Below are positions 34,464-43,621 of a stretch of 64,000 nucleotides of DNA, piece by piece; within the stretch, counting starts at the first letter, position 1, and each line of letters begins with the position of its first letter. The notes below the pieces were generated by a model, which was not told where the DNA came from, made no database searches, and saw nothing but the letters and a program-made list of their open reading frames with translations. This DNA comes from Bacteroidota bacterium (GTDB lineage: Bacteria > Bacteroidota > Ignavibacteria > Ignavibacteriales > Ignavibacteriaceae): positions 161,970 to 225,969 of the forward strand of contig JADFLR010000002.1 of the NCBI GenBank assembly GCA_022564295.1. The letters run 5' to 3'. The translations under genes and the position numbers were made by a program.

Positions 34464-35158
34464 TTCACTCCCTGGTATTTATTATCAATCTCATTATCTA
34501 AAATTTCCAGAATATCGGACAAAAAATATTCATTTCCGTCAACAATCAAGGTTGTTCCATTCTCTGAAAATCTAACTCCGTCAATCTTTCCCCATTTGAA
34601 TAATGTTACTGTCATATCTTCTCCACTACTATTTTTTGCTATTACTTCAAAAGTGTAAGTACCATCTGCCAACTTGTTACCACTATTATCGGTAAAATCC
34701 CATAAAAGTTTAGTATCACCGGCTTTGGAAGGTGGAGAATCGAATGTTTTAACTATATTTCCATTTTCATCTTTAATATTTATCTTTATAGATGAAGCAG
34801 ATACCGGCAAAGTATAACCGAGTTGAACATTATCCTGACCATTTTTAACAATAGTTGCACCGGCAAGCTTAACTCGTTTACCAATAAGCGTTGCTACAAG
34901 TGTGTTGTTGATTGATTGAGCCAGAATATAATTTCCTTCAATGCTCAATTTAACAGACTGATTTAAATTTGTTAATTGTTCAAGTGAGCTAAACTGAGCT
35001 AACTGCGAAGCAAATTCGGTTCCTTCCATCGGGCTTAAAGGATCCTGGTATTTCAGCTGGGTGACTAATAGCTTCAGAAAATCCTCCTTACCCATTATAG
35101 TGTTTTGCTGGAAACTCGCAGCTGGATTTTGGTTTGTAGAAGTTACATCATTTATCAT
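34460..35158 (-). CDS. flgD: Hook cap protein FlgD
   Basis: Cap protein for hook assembly, 232 aa. Typical N-terminus (MGKEDFLKLLVTQLKYQDPL, SPMEGTEFASQLAQFSSLEQ), then a FlgD Ig-like domain (VKTFDSPPSKAGDTKLLWDF, DGTYTFEVIAKN). The ribosome site is TAGGAGAAAG. It follows fliK. Confidence 0.95.
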   Translation of the reverse strand: MINDVTSTNQNPAASFQQNTIMGKEDFLKLLVTQLKYQDPLSPMEGTEFASQLAQFSSLEQLTNLNQSVKLSIEGNYILAQSINNTLVATLIGKRVKLAGATIVKNGQDNVQLGYTLPVSASSIKINIKDENGNIVKTFDSPPSKAGDTKLLWDFTDNSGNKLADGTYTFEVIAKNSSGEDMTVTLFKWGKIDGVRFSENGTTLIVDGNEYFLSDILEILDNEIDNKYQGVK

Positions 35159-35169
35159 AAGTCTTTCTC

Positions 35170-37443
35170 CTATATTAAATAATCATAAGTGTTATATCCC
35201 ATCATTTTTGCAGACATTTCAGTATCCTGGTCTTCAATAAATGAATTTGAATTATTTGATGATCTACGTTTGCGCATATCGGATGACCTCTGTTGTTTGG
35301 GTTCACCGCTTGTTAAAGAAACGAACATATCCTTTAATTGAACACCACTTTGGTTTATAGTTTGTTTTAATTGTTCAAGATTCTGAAATAACAATTGTTT
35401 TGCGCTTTCATTCTCAACTTCAATTCTTATATATAATTTCTTTTCTGTGTAATCTACTTGAACTTTCATTTTACCTAATTCCGGCGGATTCAGTCTTATT
35501 TCAATGCTTTTCTTTTTCTTGTTTTGTATAAGCTCCGAAATTTTGTTAAATACTTCTAAACTATTTAATAGTTTTGCTCGTGAGATTTTACTTTCGCTAC
35601 TTGAACGGATTATTTCGTTCAAACCATTTTTATCAATAAAGTTTATTTGTTGTTCTATAAAGGAATTCCCTTTTACATTTACTTTTTTAGAAACCTCAAC
35701 TGTTAATTCTTTGTTCTTTTCTGTATCAATAAAAAAATCATTTTCCGTTTTTTTCGGTTCGTTTGATATTTTATCCGGTTCAAATTTATTTTGAGTTTTA
35801 TTCAGATTTTCTCTCAATTCATTTGGAAATATTTTTCCTGTTTTTAATGATGAAGAATCATTCCTATGTGTTAGATTTTGTATTACTTCCTTTTCATCGA
35901 TATGCTGTTTAGCCGTTACAGGAATATTTTTATTTGCGATTGATTTATCTTCAATTTTAACCTGATCAGCATCAATAAATATTTTTGAAAGTTCTTCTCT
36001 AAGTTCTTTGAGCTTATCATTTTTCCTAATCAAGTTTTTTATAGTATGTTCACTTACAAATGGAAGTTGCAATGAATGAATCTCAGTGTTTGTACTAAGC
36101 TGTTTAGAAATCTTTATTGCTACAGAATATTGTTTTAATTCATTGCCTATATTCATGTTCTTAAAAGTATCTAATGGAAGTTTTTGTTCAATAATTTCTA
36201 CTTTAATAACATTACTTTCATTGTTGCTCTTCGGGTTTAGAGAAGATATTTTTTCTGTTTTATTAACTTGAATGCTTTTAGATGAACTATTATGAATTTT
36301 TACAATTTTATCAGAAAAATCATTAATTCTAAAATTCACCTCTTCTATAATGGTGTTTAGATTCAACCTGTTGGTAAATTCTCTGTTCTTTTCTGTATCA
36401 ATAAAAAAATCATTTTCCGTTTTTTTCGGTTCTTGTGAGATTTTATCCTGTTCAAATTTATTTTGAGTGATATTCTGATTTTCTCTCAATTCACTTGGCA
36501 ATATTTTTCCTGCTTTTATTAATGAAGAATCCTTCCGATTCATTTGATTTTGTATTACTTCCTTTTCATCAATGTGCTGTTTAGCCATTACAGGAAAATT
36601 TTTATTTGCGATTGATTTATCTTTACTTTTATTAGAAAAATCATTAATTCTAAAATTCACCCCTTCTTTGATGGTTTTTAAATTCAACCTATTAGTTATT
36701 TCGTTTTGATTGGTAATGTTGTTTGACTGAGTTGTGTTCTCTTTTACCATTTTCGGATAAAGTGTAATGTTTAAATCATCAATTTGATTTATGATTGATT
36801 CAGAATTCATCACTTTTCCATCGGCTGTAAATTTATTCAGCTTAAAACTGACTTTTGTATTATTCTCTAAATGTTTAATCACATCTTCAATACTAAAATG
36901 AGTGAGTTTATTACTGCTGCCTGGAATATCTTTAATTAAACTGTTTTGCTCAGAATGTTCATCACTCTCCAAATCAGTAAAACTTAAATTTGCACCAGAT
37001 GAATTAAATTTTAAATCAACAAGAAATTGCCGAAGCATTTTTTCATCAACATTTTTAATTACAACTTCTTCAATCGGCTTTGTATCATTGTTTACTTTAC
37101 CGATCATTGAATGAATATTGCTATTTTGCGAAATTGAACTATACAATGAATTAAGAATTACAATTATCGAAGGAATTGACTCCGAAGTTAATTGTGATAT
37201 GAATTCAGTTTCGTCGCTTTTTTCGAAATTAAGTTGTAATTTGTTATCGGCAATCGTTAGATGAAGATCAACGTCAGGTTCCTGAATAAATTCATTAAAT
37301 AATTGATGATATGGTTTTACATCACCCTCAACTTTAACAAGATCTGAAAATAAATACTTCGCATTTTCAAATGCTTTAATATTATTTCCATTCGATATGT
37401 TAGTTATAGGATTAGAAGGTAAAAATATAGGATTAAATTGCAT
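35170..37443 (-). CDS. fliK: Hook-length control protein FliK
   Basis: A secreted ruler protein, 757 aa from the ATG at 37443 (a TTG one codon earlier is less likely). It is nearly twice the enterobacterial length. The conserved C-terminal domain (about 630-720) has IEIRLNPPELGKMKVQVDY and ESAKQLLFQNLEQLKQTINQ. The middle (about 250-580) is an Asn/Lys-rich linker carrying two near-identical 81-residue segments and a duplicated 23-residue segment (separate entries). The start overlaps the stop of the MotE-like gene (TGATG). Confidence 0.9.
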   Translation of the reverse strand: MQFNPIFLPSNPITNISNGNNIKAFENAKYLFSDLVKVEGDVKPYHQLFNEFIQEPDVDLHLTIADNKLQLNFEKSDETEFISQLTSESIPSIIVILNSLYSSISQNSNIHSMIGKVNNDTKPIEEVVIKNVDEKMLRQFLVDLKFNSSGANLSFTDLESDEHSEQNSLIKDIPGSSNKLTHFSIEDVIKHLENNTKVSFKLNKFTADGKVMNSESIINQIDDLNITLYPKMVKENTTQSNNITNQNEITNRLNLKTIKEGVNFRINDFSNKSKDKSIANKNFPVMAKQHIDEKEVIQNQMNRKDSSLIKAGKILPSELRENQNITQNKFEQDKISQEPKKTENDFFIDTEKNREFTNRLNLNTIIEEVNFRINDFSDKIVKIHNSSSKSIQVNKTEKISSLNPKSNNESNVIKVEIIEQKLPLDTFKNMNIGNELKQYSVAIKISKQLSTNTEIHSLQLPFVSEHTIKNLIRKNDKLKELREELSKIFIDADQVKIEDKSIANKNIPVTAKQHIDEKEVIQNLTHRNDSSSLKTGKIFPNELRENLNKTQNKFEPDKISNEPKKTENDFFIDTEKNKELTVEVSKKVNVKGNSFIEQQINFIDKNGLNEIIRSSSESKISRAKLLNSLEVFNKISELIQNKKKKSIEIRLNPPELGKMKVQVDYTEKKLYIRIEVENESAKQLLFQNLEQLKQTINQSGVQLKDMFVSLTSGEPKQQRSSDMRKRRSSNNSNSFIEDQDTEMSAKMMGYNTYDYLI
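35707..35949 (-). repeat. fliK long repeat, copy B
   Basis: Encodes FliK residues 500-580 (DKSIANKNIPV... to FFIDTEKNKE). It is a near-identical copy of 36379-36621 at both protein and DNA level, with the same length of 81 codons. It marks an internal duplication in the linker. Confidence 0.85.
36307..36375 (-). repeat. fliK short repeat, copy 2
   Basis: Encodes FliK residues 358-380 (TNRLNLNTIIEEVNFRI then NDFSDK). It matches the copy at 36628-36696 and lies just after long-repeat copy A. Confidence 0.8.
36379..36621 (-). repeat. fliK long repeat, copy A
   Basis: Encodes FliK residues 276-356. It is the partner of 35707-35949. The two copies are separated by about 430 bp of less similar sequence. 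Confidence 0.85.
36628..36696 (-). repeat. fliK short repeat, copy 1
   Basis: Encodes FliK residues 251-273 (TNRLNLKTIKEGVNFRI then NDFSNK). It is the partner of 36307-36375. Short repeat, long repeat, short repeat follow one another here. Confidence 0.8.
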
Positions 37444-38072
37444 CAATTAACTCTCATTATTCTTGTTGCTACTTCAGGTTTCAGTTCGCCTAATATTTGT
37501 GCTGCCTTTTTCTTATTCATAGTGTACAGTAAATCTCTCGCTATATTATCGGAATAATTCTGAATTATTTTAGCTGCCTTCTTTGAATCCATTGCAGCAT
37601 AGAGGTCAGATGTTTGTTTTAACCATGCTTTATAGTCGTTTTTATTGGAATTTGAGTTCGTGTTATCATTATTTTTTTTTGGTTGCTCTTCAATTTTCGC
37701 TTCATCTTTTTTGATTTGTTCTAATTCTGACTTCAAAATATCCAGGCTATCCCTCAACCTGTTGTTTTCAATAACATTATTTTTAAGTTCGTTTTCATTA
37801 AAAATATTAAGAGCATCTTTTCCCGTATTTTCTACAGCTGTAAGTTCGTCTTCATTAAAAATATTAAGTGCATCTTGCACCGTATTTTTTACAGCAGATA
37901 AATGTAATGAATCGTTTAATGATAAAGGAATATCGGCTGATAATACTTCAGTAGGTGGAGAAAAATCGAATTGAAAAATATTATTGAACTGCGAATTAAA
38001 AAATGCGATAATAATTGTTGTTAAAATAAAAGCACCAAGAAAAAGTACGATATAAATAATTTTTGAAGTCAT
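37443..38072 (-). CDS. MotE-like protein with MgtE/FliG-type C-terminus
   Basis: A 209-aa protein with an N-terminal membrane helix (about 5-25), a periplasmic coiled or low-complexity stretch and a C-terminal domain (about 150-209: KKAAKIIQNYSDNIARDLLY, MNKKKAAQILGELKPEVATR). This is the MgtE-N/FliG-like fold of MotE/YlxF proteins that sit between fliJ and fliK. MotE is a periplasmic chaperone for stator function in some bacteria; that function is inferred here. It carries a 57-bp tandem repeat (37785-37898). Confidence 0.75.
   Translation of the reverse strand: MTSKIIYIVLFLGAFILTTIIIAFFNSQFNNIFQFDFSPPTEVLSADIPLSLNDSLHLSAVKNTVQDALNIFNEDELTAVENTGKDALNIFNENELKNNVIENNRLRDSLDILKSELEQIKKDEAKIEEQPKKNNDNTNSNSNKNDYKAWLKQTSDLYAAMDSKKAAKIIQNYSDNIARDLLYTMNKKKAAQILGELKPEVATRIMRVN
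37785..37898 (-). repeat. 57-bp tandem repeat in the MotE-like gene
   Basis: Two adjacent 57-bp units (37842-37898 and 37785-37841) encode 19-residue copies, AVKNTVQDALNIFNEDELT and AVENTGKDALNIFNENELK. The repeat keeps the reading frame and lies in the linker after the membrane helix. Confidence 0.85.
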
Positions 38073-38503
38073 TTCTTAATTCTTGCAAATTTTTGTATTG
38101 CAATTTCATCCATATTTTTTAACTCTGTTTTGTTCTGCGCTTTATTAAATCTTTCTAAATGATGTTCTTCCAACTTGTTGAACATTTTATGTTCTTTACT
38201 TTTTTGAACGAGTTCATCAATCTTTTTATTCCTTTCTATTATAAGTTCATCAATTAATTTATTATTAGAATTGATAATCGCATCAAGATAAATAGCATAT
38301 CCTTTTATAAATTGAACATCAGCCACTTTTGTATTATTCTCTGTAGAAAGTTTGTGATTTTTTATTTCCTGTTGTAATTCTTTGTTTATATTTTCCAACC
38401 CTTTAATTTTCGAATCAATTAACGCTAATTCCTTCTGAACTTTTTTCTCGAAATTTTTCTTAACGTTTTGGACAGTTTTAAATTTAAAGTTGAATGTAGC
38501 CAT
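38069..38503 (-). CDS. fliJ: FliJ-type export chaperone/stalk
   Basis: A 144-aa, almost entirely coiled-coil protein (FKTVQNVKKNFEKKVQKELA start; heptads throughout), as expected for FliJ, which forms the stalk of the FliI ATPase ring. Position directly after fliI and the length support the call. Confidence 0.85.
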   Translation of the reverse strand: MATFNFKFKTVQNVKKNFEKKVQKELALIDSKIKGLENINKELQQEIKNHKLSTENNTKVADVQFIKGYAIYLDAIINSNNKLIDELIIERNKKIDELVQKSKEHKMFNKLEEHHLERFNKAQNKTELKNMDEIAIQKFARIKK

Positions 38504-38506
38504 AAC

Positions 38507-39838
38507 TTATTCAATTGGTTTTTCTATAATTTCATTTAATCTTGCAAGCGACTCCTCGTAAAGTGCTATCTCCGTCATATTTTGTTTTAAATACTGTCGT
38601 AAATCAGTTATTTTGGAAATTGCATGGTCAATTTGAGGATTACTTCCTCGTACGTAAGCACCTATGTTTATCAACTCTTCAGCTTCTTTATAAGTTGCAA
38701 GAATTTCATTAAAAACCTGGGTTCTTCTAAAATGGTCAGTATCAATAATATCAGGCATAACTCTGCTTACACTTTGCAAGGTATCAATTGCAGGATACTG
38801 TCCTCTGTGTGCTAACTTTCTACTCAATACAATATGACCGTCTAAGATTGATCTGACAGCATCAGCTATGGGTTCATTCATATCATCACCATCTACAAGC
38901 ACAGTGTAAAATCCTGTGATTGAACCATTATCTGTCATACCTGCGCGTTCCAACAATTTGGGTAATATCGCAAATACAGATGGTGTATATCCTTTAGTTG
39001 TAGGAGGTTCTCCAATCGTTAATCCAACTTCTCGCTGAGCCATTGCAAATCTTGTTACAGAATCCATCATAAGAACAACATCTTTTCCCATATCGCGAAA
39101 ATACTCGGCAATGGTTGTTCCTATATAAGCTCCCTTCATCCTAATTAAAGCTGATTTATCACTTGTAGCAACAACAACAACCGATTTTTTCAAACCCTCC
39201 TCACCAAGGTCTTTTTCTATGAACTCTCTTACCTCCCTGCCTCGCTCACCGATAAGCATGATTACATTAACATCAGCACTTGTATTTCGGGCAATCATAC
39301 CCAGAGTAACACTTTTACCAACACCGCTTCCAGCAAAAATTCCTATTCGTTGTCCTTTGCCAATTGTAAGCAATCCATCTATGGCTCTTACTCCTGTTTG
39401 TAAAGGATCACTTATTCTTTTTCTTTCTAATGGATTGGGGGGCTCTCTATAAATATCGGATTCAATGTAAGATTCAATTCTTCCTTTACCATCAATCGGA
39501 TTACCCAAGCCATCAATTACTCTTCCGAGTAAATTTTCACTCAAACCAATTTTAAAACTCTCACCAGTTGCAATTATTTCGCAAGCGGGAGATATTTTTT
39601 GTACTTCACCAAGTGCAATCGATAAAACCTTACCATCCTTAAAACCAACTACCTCAGAGTCGCAAACTTCCTTACCTGTTTTATCTACAATTTTACAAAT
39701 CTCACCAAGTGCTACATTTGGTCCCGTTGAAACAATAACCAATCCTATCACATCGGATACTTTTCCGTTTAGTTTAATAGGATCACTATTGTGAATGATT
39801 GTTCTAAATCTTTCGATATATCCAGCTTGAATATTCAT
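38507..39838 (-). CDS. fliI: Flagellar export ATPase FliI
   Basis: ATPase that energises flagellar export, 443 aa. It has the P loop GIFAGSGVGKSVTLGMIAR, LIGERGREVREFIEKDLG, the Walker B region (VVLMMDSVTRFAMAQREVGL) and ARLNEIIE. It lies between fliH and fliJ. Confidence 0.97.
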   Translation of the reverse strand: MNIQAGYIERFRTIIHNSDPIKLNGKVSDVIGLVIVSTGPNVALGEICKIVDKTGKEVCDSEVVGFKDGKVLSIALGEVQKISPACEIIATGESFKIGLSENLLGRVIDGLGNPIDGKGRIESYIESDIYREPPNPLERKRISDPLQTGVRAIDGLLTIGKGQRIGIFAGSGVGKSVTLGMIARNTSADVNVIMLIGERGREVREFIEKDLGEEGLKKSVVVVATSDKSALIRMKGAYIGTTIAEYFRDMGKDVVLMMDSVTRFAMAQREVGLTIGEPPTTKGYTPSVFAILPKLLERAGMTDNGSITGFYTVLVDGDDMNEPIADAVRSILDGHIVLSRKLAHRGQYPAIDTLQSVSRVMPDIIDTDHFRRTQVFNEILATYKEAEELINIGAYVRGSNPQIDHAISKITDLRQYLKQNMTEIALYEESLARLNEIIEKPIE

Positions 39839-39843
39839 GTTTG

Positions 39844-40461
39844 TTAAAAGTTTTCTTCAAGCATTTTCTTTAACTCAATTAACTGAGTTGAAATCCTGGC
39901 ATCCACGTTCCCAATCTCGGTTTCTATATAGCAGCCGCCTGCTTCAATACTCTCATCAGGTTCTAATTTAATGTGCGATAAATTTCCTTCCTGTATAAAT
40001 GCATTTGGTTTTTTATTAATTACATTAAAGTCTTTCGGATTCAACATTACGATGATATTGTTTGAACCAATTACCTTTTTAAGTGAAATCTGAAGAGTTT
40101 CTTCAATTATAGATTTATGAGTTAATTCTGTTTGAATAATTTTTTCCGCAATCATAAAAGAGAGATTAATAATTAGATTGTTAAATATTTTATCATATCC
40201 TTCAATCTTTTCATTCAGCTTTGAAAGCACAGAACTAAATTTTTCTGTTTGATCAGTAAGACGATCTCCAAATTCTTTCTTTAATTCTTCTTCTGTATTT
40301 TCTTTGCCTTCATTAAAACCGCGGTCGTAATAATTTTGAAGATTGGTTTGAATATAATTTTCTTCTTTTTCCTTCTCTGCCTCAACTTCATCAGATATTG
40401 AATCTTGAACTTTTACCTTCAGTCTTTTAGAATTTCCGTTAAGCCGAAGTATATCAGACAT
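39844..40461 (-). CDS. fliH: Flagellar assembly protein FliH
   Basis: Regulator and anchor of FliI, 205 aa from the ATG at 40461 (MSDILRLNGNSK), chosen because GGAGG lies 6 nt upstream of it; an ATG 12 codons upstream has no such site. The N-terminus is variable, then a long helical stretch (YDRGFNEGKENTEEELKKEF) and a C-terminal domain with MIAEKIIQTEL, VMLNPKDFNVI and EAGGCYIETEIGNVDARI. It overlaps the fliG stop by 8 nt. Confidence 0.9.
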   Translation of the reverse strand: MSDILRLNGNSKRLKVKVQDSISDEVEAEKEKEENYIQTNLQNYYDRGFNEGKENTEEELKKEFGDRLTDQTEKFSSVLSKLNEKIEGYDKIFNNLIINLSFMIAEKIIQTELTHKSIIEETLQISLKKVIGSNNIIVMLNPKDFNVINKKPNAFIQEGNLSHIKLEPDESIEAGGCYIETEIGNVDARISTQLIELKKMLEENF

Positions 40462-41497
40462 AAACATCCTCCGAATTTCCTCTTGTGTTAAGTACAATAT
40501 CGCCAGCTTCCTCGAGGTTTTTTACAACATTTATAATTCTCGCTTGTGCTGCTTCAACTTCTTTCAACTTAATCATACCCATATATTCCAACTCTTCCTT
40601 AAGCAAATCGGCTGCTCTTTCAGACATATTGTTAAATATTTTTTCACATAATTCTTCATCGGCAGTTTTTAATGATAATGCGAGGTCTTTTCTTTCAACT
40701 TCGCGCAATACTCTTTGAATATCTTTATCCTGAATGTTGATGATATCATCAAAAATGAACATCAATCTTTTAACTTCCAGGGCAACTTCTTCATCAATCT
40801 CTCCCATCTTCTGAAGTATTTCTTTACTTTGACTTATACTCGTTCGGTTAAGAATTGTGGCTAAACTTTTTGTGCCGTCAACCTTACTTATTGATTGGCT
40901 CATACTCAATCCTGCAAGAACATCTACAACTTGCTCAACTTGTTTTAATGTTTGCGGAGATATTTTCCCCAAAGTGGCTATTCTATATGCAACTTCTGAA
41001 CGAATGTCTTCGGGAAGTTCTATAAGTACATTAGCAGTTTGATTGGGATTAAGACGTGCGAGTATTAATGCAATTGTTTGCGGGTGTTCTTTATTCAAAA
41101 AATTAACTACCTGTGTTGAATCTGCCTTCTTTAAAACATCAAATCCTTTAAGAGTTGTTAAGTTTTTCACTTTTTCAACAACCTCTACAGCTTTACTTAA
41201 GCCGAAAGACTTTTCTAATATTGCTTCGGCATATTCAAGCCCGCCTTCCAAAACATATTCCCTTGCAGTAACCATATGATAATATTCTTCCAAAACTTTT
41301 TGCACCTGGAAAGCCGGAATATTTTTAACCTTGGATATTTCAGTAGATATAGCTTCTACTTCATCAACGTCAAGGTTTCTGAATACCAGCGAAGCTGTTT
41401 CAACATTAAGTGCTATCATGAGTAAAGCTGCTTTTTGCGCACCGGTAAGTTCGGATTCTTTGCTTTCGCTTTTGTTTTTACTGTTCTTGGAATTCAT
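40454..41497 (-). CDS. fliG: Flagellar motor switch protein FliG
   Basis: Rotor protein that faces the stator, 347 aa. It has the N-terminal domain (ELTGAQKAALLMIALNVETA), the middle domain (EHPQTIALILARLNP) and the C-terminal torque helix region (EVKRLMFIFDDI, DIQRVLREVERKDLALSLK). The first codons overlap fliF by 20 nt. Confidence 0.97.
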   Translation of the reverse strand: MNSKNSKNKSESKESELTGAQKAALLMIALNVETASLVFRNLDVDEVEAISTEISKVKNIPAFQVQKVLEEYYHMVTAREYVLEGGLEYAEAILEKSFGLSKAVEVVEKVKNLTTLKGFDVLKKADSTQVVNFLNKEHPQTIALILARLNPNQTANVLIELPEDIRSEVAYRIATLGKISPQTLKQVEQVVDVLAGLSMSQSISKVDGTKSLATILNRTSISQSKEILQKMGEIDEEVALEVKRLMFIFDDIINIQDKDIQRVLREVERKDLALSLKTADEELCEKIFNNMSERAADLLKEELEYMGMIKLKEVEAAQARIINVVKNLEEAGDIVLNTRGNSEDVYV

Positions 41498-43088
41498 CCT
41501 GATGTAACCATGAATTTATTAATCGTGCTGCATCTTCAGGGTTTTTAGAAACATACGAGCTTATTTTATCTTGTTGACTTTTTTTCCTCATAGCTTCATC
41601 GGTGATCTCATCTTCAAGATCGCCTTCCATCATAAATTCTCTGTTTCTTTTAAAGTTGAGATTATTCTGAATATTATTTTCAAAAGCTGTTATCTGTGGT
41701 TTAACAGTTGTATTAGTGTTTTGATCTTTTGAAGTTTGTTCCGCAATTAAAAGTTTTTCATTTTTTAGTTTATTCATTATTCCTTTAAGCAGGAAGAATG
41801 ATGCAATTATTGCAATTAAAATCAGAACCAAATTAAAAATTCTATCTAAATCAAATGCACCCGATGGTTCTGCGTAATCTAGATTTCCAATATCATTCGT
41901 TTCGAACGGAATATTTACAAGCGATATCTGGTCTCCTCTTTCAGTATCAATTCCAATTGCATTTATAATTATAAGTTCAAGTTTTTTAATTTGTTCGGGC
42001 GAACGGGGTTCGTAAACAATTTCAGTTTTTTCCCCTTTTTTAACTTCTTTTTCAATATCATTTACTACAACGGCAACGCTTAACCTTATTATATTTCCCG
42101 TACCTTCAATAACTCTTTGTACAGTTTTATTTATCTCATAATTAATTGTGTTCGTTTGGCTCGATTCAACCGTTGAGTCAGTGGGTGTTGTACCCAAGTT
42201 TTCATTTCTTATTGTCTGTTCGCTTATTGCAACCTGAGATTCAGGATCGAAGGTTTCCATGGTTTTTTCAATCTGGGTAAAGTTAAATTCCGCATTAACC
42301 TGAACAGTTGAATTACCATAACCAATTACCCGGTCTAAAATAGATTTTACTTTTTTAGAAAGATACTGTTCAACCGATTGTTTAATTTCATATTGTTTCG
42401 AGTTTATAACACTCTCTTGATCATCGCCTATTTTTTTTGAGAGCAGTCTTCCTTTTGTATCTATTAGGGTTACATTTTGCGGGGAAAGCCCCTCCACACT
42501 ATTGGCAACCAAGTTTATTATAGCTGTTGTGTTACTGTTTGAAAATGTGTTGCTGCCGGATAACTTTATTACAACAGATGCTTTGGTAGGTTCTTCTTCC
42601 TGCCGGAAGACTGTTCTTTTGGGGAGTACGATAAGCACTCTCGCACCTTCAATACCGTCCTGCTGCATAATTGTTCTTGCAAGTTCACCTTCCAGTGCTC
42701 TTTTATAATTTAGTTTCTGCATAAATTCAGACATTCCCATCGTGCTTTTATCAAATATCTCATATCCTGTTACACCCTTATTAAGTATGCCTTTTCCTGC
42801 TAATGAAAACCGGGTTTCATACAATTTATTCTTTGGTACTTTTATGGTTGTTCCGTGATCTGCCAACTCATACGAAATTTTTTGCGTGTTTAAATAATTG
42901 ATGACTTTTGAAGCATCTATATCCGAAAGATTTGTATATAGAGTTGAATAATTCGAGTCATTAAGAAATACAAATATTACTATGAATATAATAGTAGAAA
43001 TCAGCAGAGCTCCACCCGTTATCATTTTCTGCTGAGGAGTAAATTTATTGAACGCTTTTAATATCTGTTGGAAAGCAGAATTATTCAT
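41478..43088 (-). CDS. fliF: Flagellar MS-ring protein FliF
   Basis: MS-ring protein, 536 aa. One helix near the N-terminus (about 22-43) and one near 430-450 flank the periplasmic ring-building domain (KISYELADHGTTIKVP, GVTGYEIFDKSTMGMSEFMQ, LNYKRALEGELARTI). The C-terminus binds FliG, whose gene follows directly. Confidence 0.97.
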   Translation of the reverse strand: MNNSAFQQILKAFNKFTPQQKMITGGALLISTIIFIVIFVFLNDSNYSTLYTNLSDIDASKVINYLNTQKISYELADHGTTIKVPKNKLYETRFSLAGKGILNKGVTGYEIFDKSTMGMSEFMQKLNYKRALEGELARTIMQQDGIEGARVLIVLPKRTVFRQEEEPTKASVVIKLSGSNTFSNSNTTAIINLVANSVEGLSPQNVTLIDTKGRLLSKKIGDDQESVINSKQYEIKQSVEQYLSKKVKSILDRVIGYGNSTVQVNAEFNFTQIEKTMETFDPESQVAISEQTIRNENLGTTPTDSTVESSQTNTINYEINKTVQRVIEGTGNIIRLSVAVVVNDIEKEVKKGEKTEIVYEPRSPEQIKKLELIIINAIGIDTERGDQISLVNIPFETNDIGNLDYAEPSGAFDLDRIFNLVLILIAIIASFFLLKGIMNKLKNEKLLIAEQTSKDQNTNTTVKPQITAFENNIQNNLNFKRNREFMMEGDLEDEITDEAMRKKSQQDKISSYVSKNPEDAARLINSWLHQDEFQEQ

Positions 43089-43090
43089 CG

Positions 43091-43381
43091 TTACATCTGC
43101 ATTCTAGTTAACTCTTTATACATATCAACTGCTTTATTTCGTATTTCCATTAACAGCTCAAGATTTGTTTTTGCTTGTTCTCCCGCTATCATTACTTCGT
43201 GCAGTTGTATATCTTCGCCGTTTATAAAACCGGTTACCATTTCGCCTGCTTTTAAATTACTTTTATTAACTTCCCCGATAAAATCTGTTAACATATTATC
43301 AAATTTTGGTTTATTACTTTTATTAACAGGGTCACTTATCTGCGGTTTTGTAATAAAATTACTTATTGCACCTACTTTCAT
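43091..43381 (-). CDS. fliE: Hook-basal body protein FliE
   Basis: Adapter between MS ring and rod, 96 aa. The C-terminal half is typical (DIQLHEVMIAGEQAKTNLEL, LMEIRNKAVDMYKELTRMQM). A good ribosome site (AGGAGAGG) precedes it. Confidence 0.95.
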   Translation of the reverse strand: MKVGAISNFITKPQISDPVNKSNKPKFDNMLTDFIGEVNKSNLKAGEMVTGFINGEDIQLHEVMIAGEQAKTNLELLMEIRNKAVDMYKELTRMQM

Positions 43382-43383
43382 TT

Positions 43384-43617
43384 TTATCCTCTCCTATCTA
43401 TGTTTGAACCAACTGAAACACCTGACATTTTACCGGTATTGTTATAATAATGATAATCCATTATTTCACTTCGATTTTTTGGATAAACCTCTGCGAAAAA
43501 ATTCTTTTCATCTTTTGATAGAGCTCCGGCTAACTCGTTCTTAATTTTATTTCGATTATCAATTTTATTAAGAGATTGCAAAGTATAATTGTTAACTGCA
43601 TTCATTAATATTTTCAT
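43384..43617 (-). CDS. Small unknown protein between flgC and fliE
   Basis: A 77-aa polar protein, not recognised. It has no signal peptide or membrane segment. A ribosome-like GGAG precedes the ATG inside the end of flgC. It fits tightly between flgC (4-bp gap) and fliE (2-bp gap), so it is likely translated as part of the rod operon. Confidence 0.6.
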   Translation of the reverse strand: MKILMNAVNNYTLQSLNKIDNRNKIKNELAGALSKDEKNFFAEVYPKNRSEIMDYHYYNNTGKMSGVSVGSNIDRRG

Positions 43618-43621
43618 ATTA

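Noticed and set aside
35707..36696. CRISPR-like or mobile repeat reading of the fliK repeats
   Set aside because: They are in-frame coding repeats of one protein, with no spacers, no terminal inverted repeats and no transposase.
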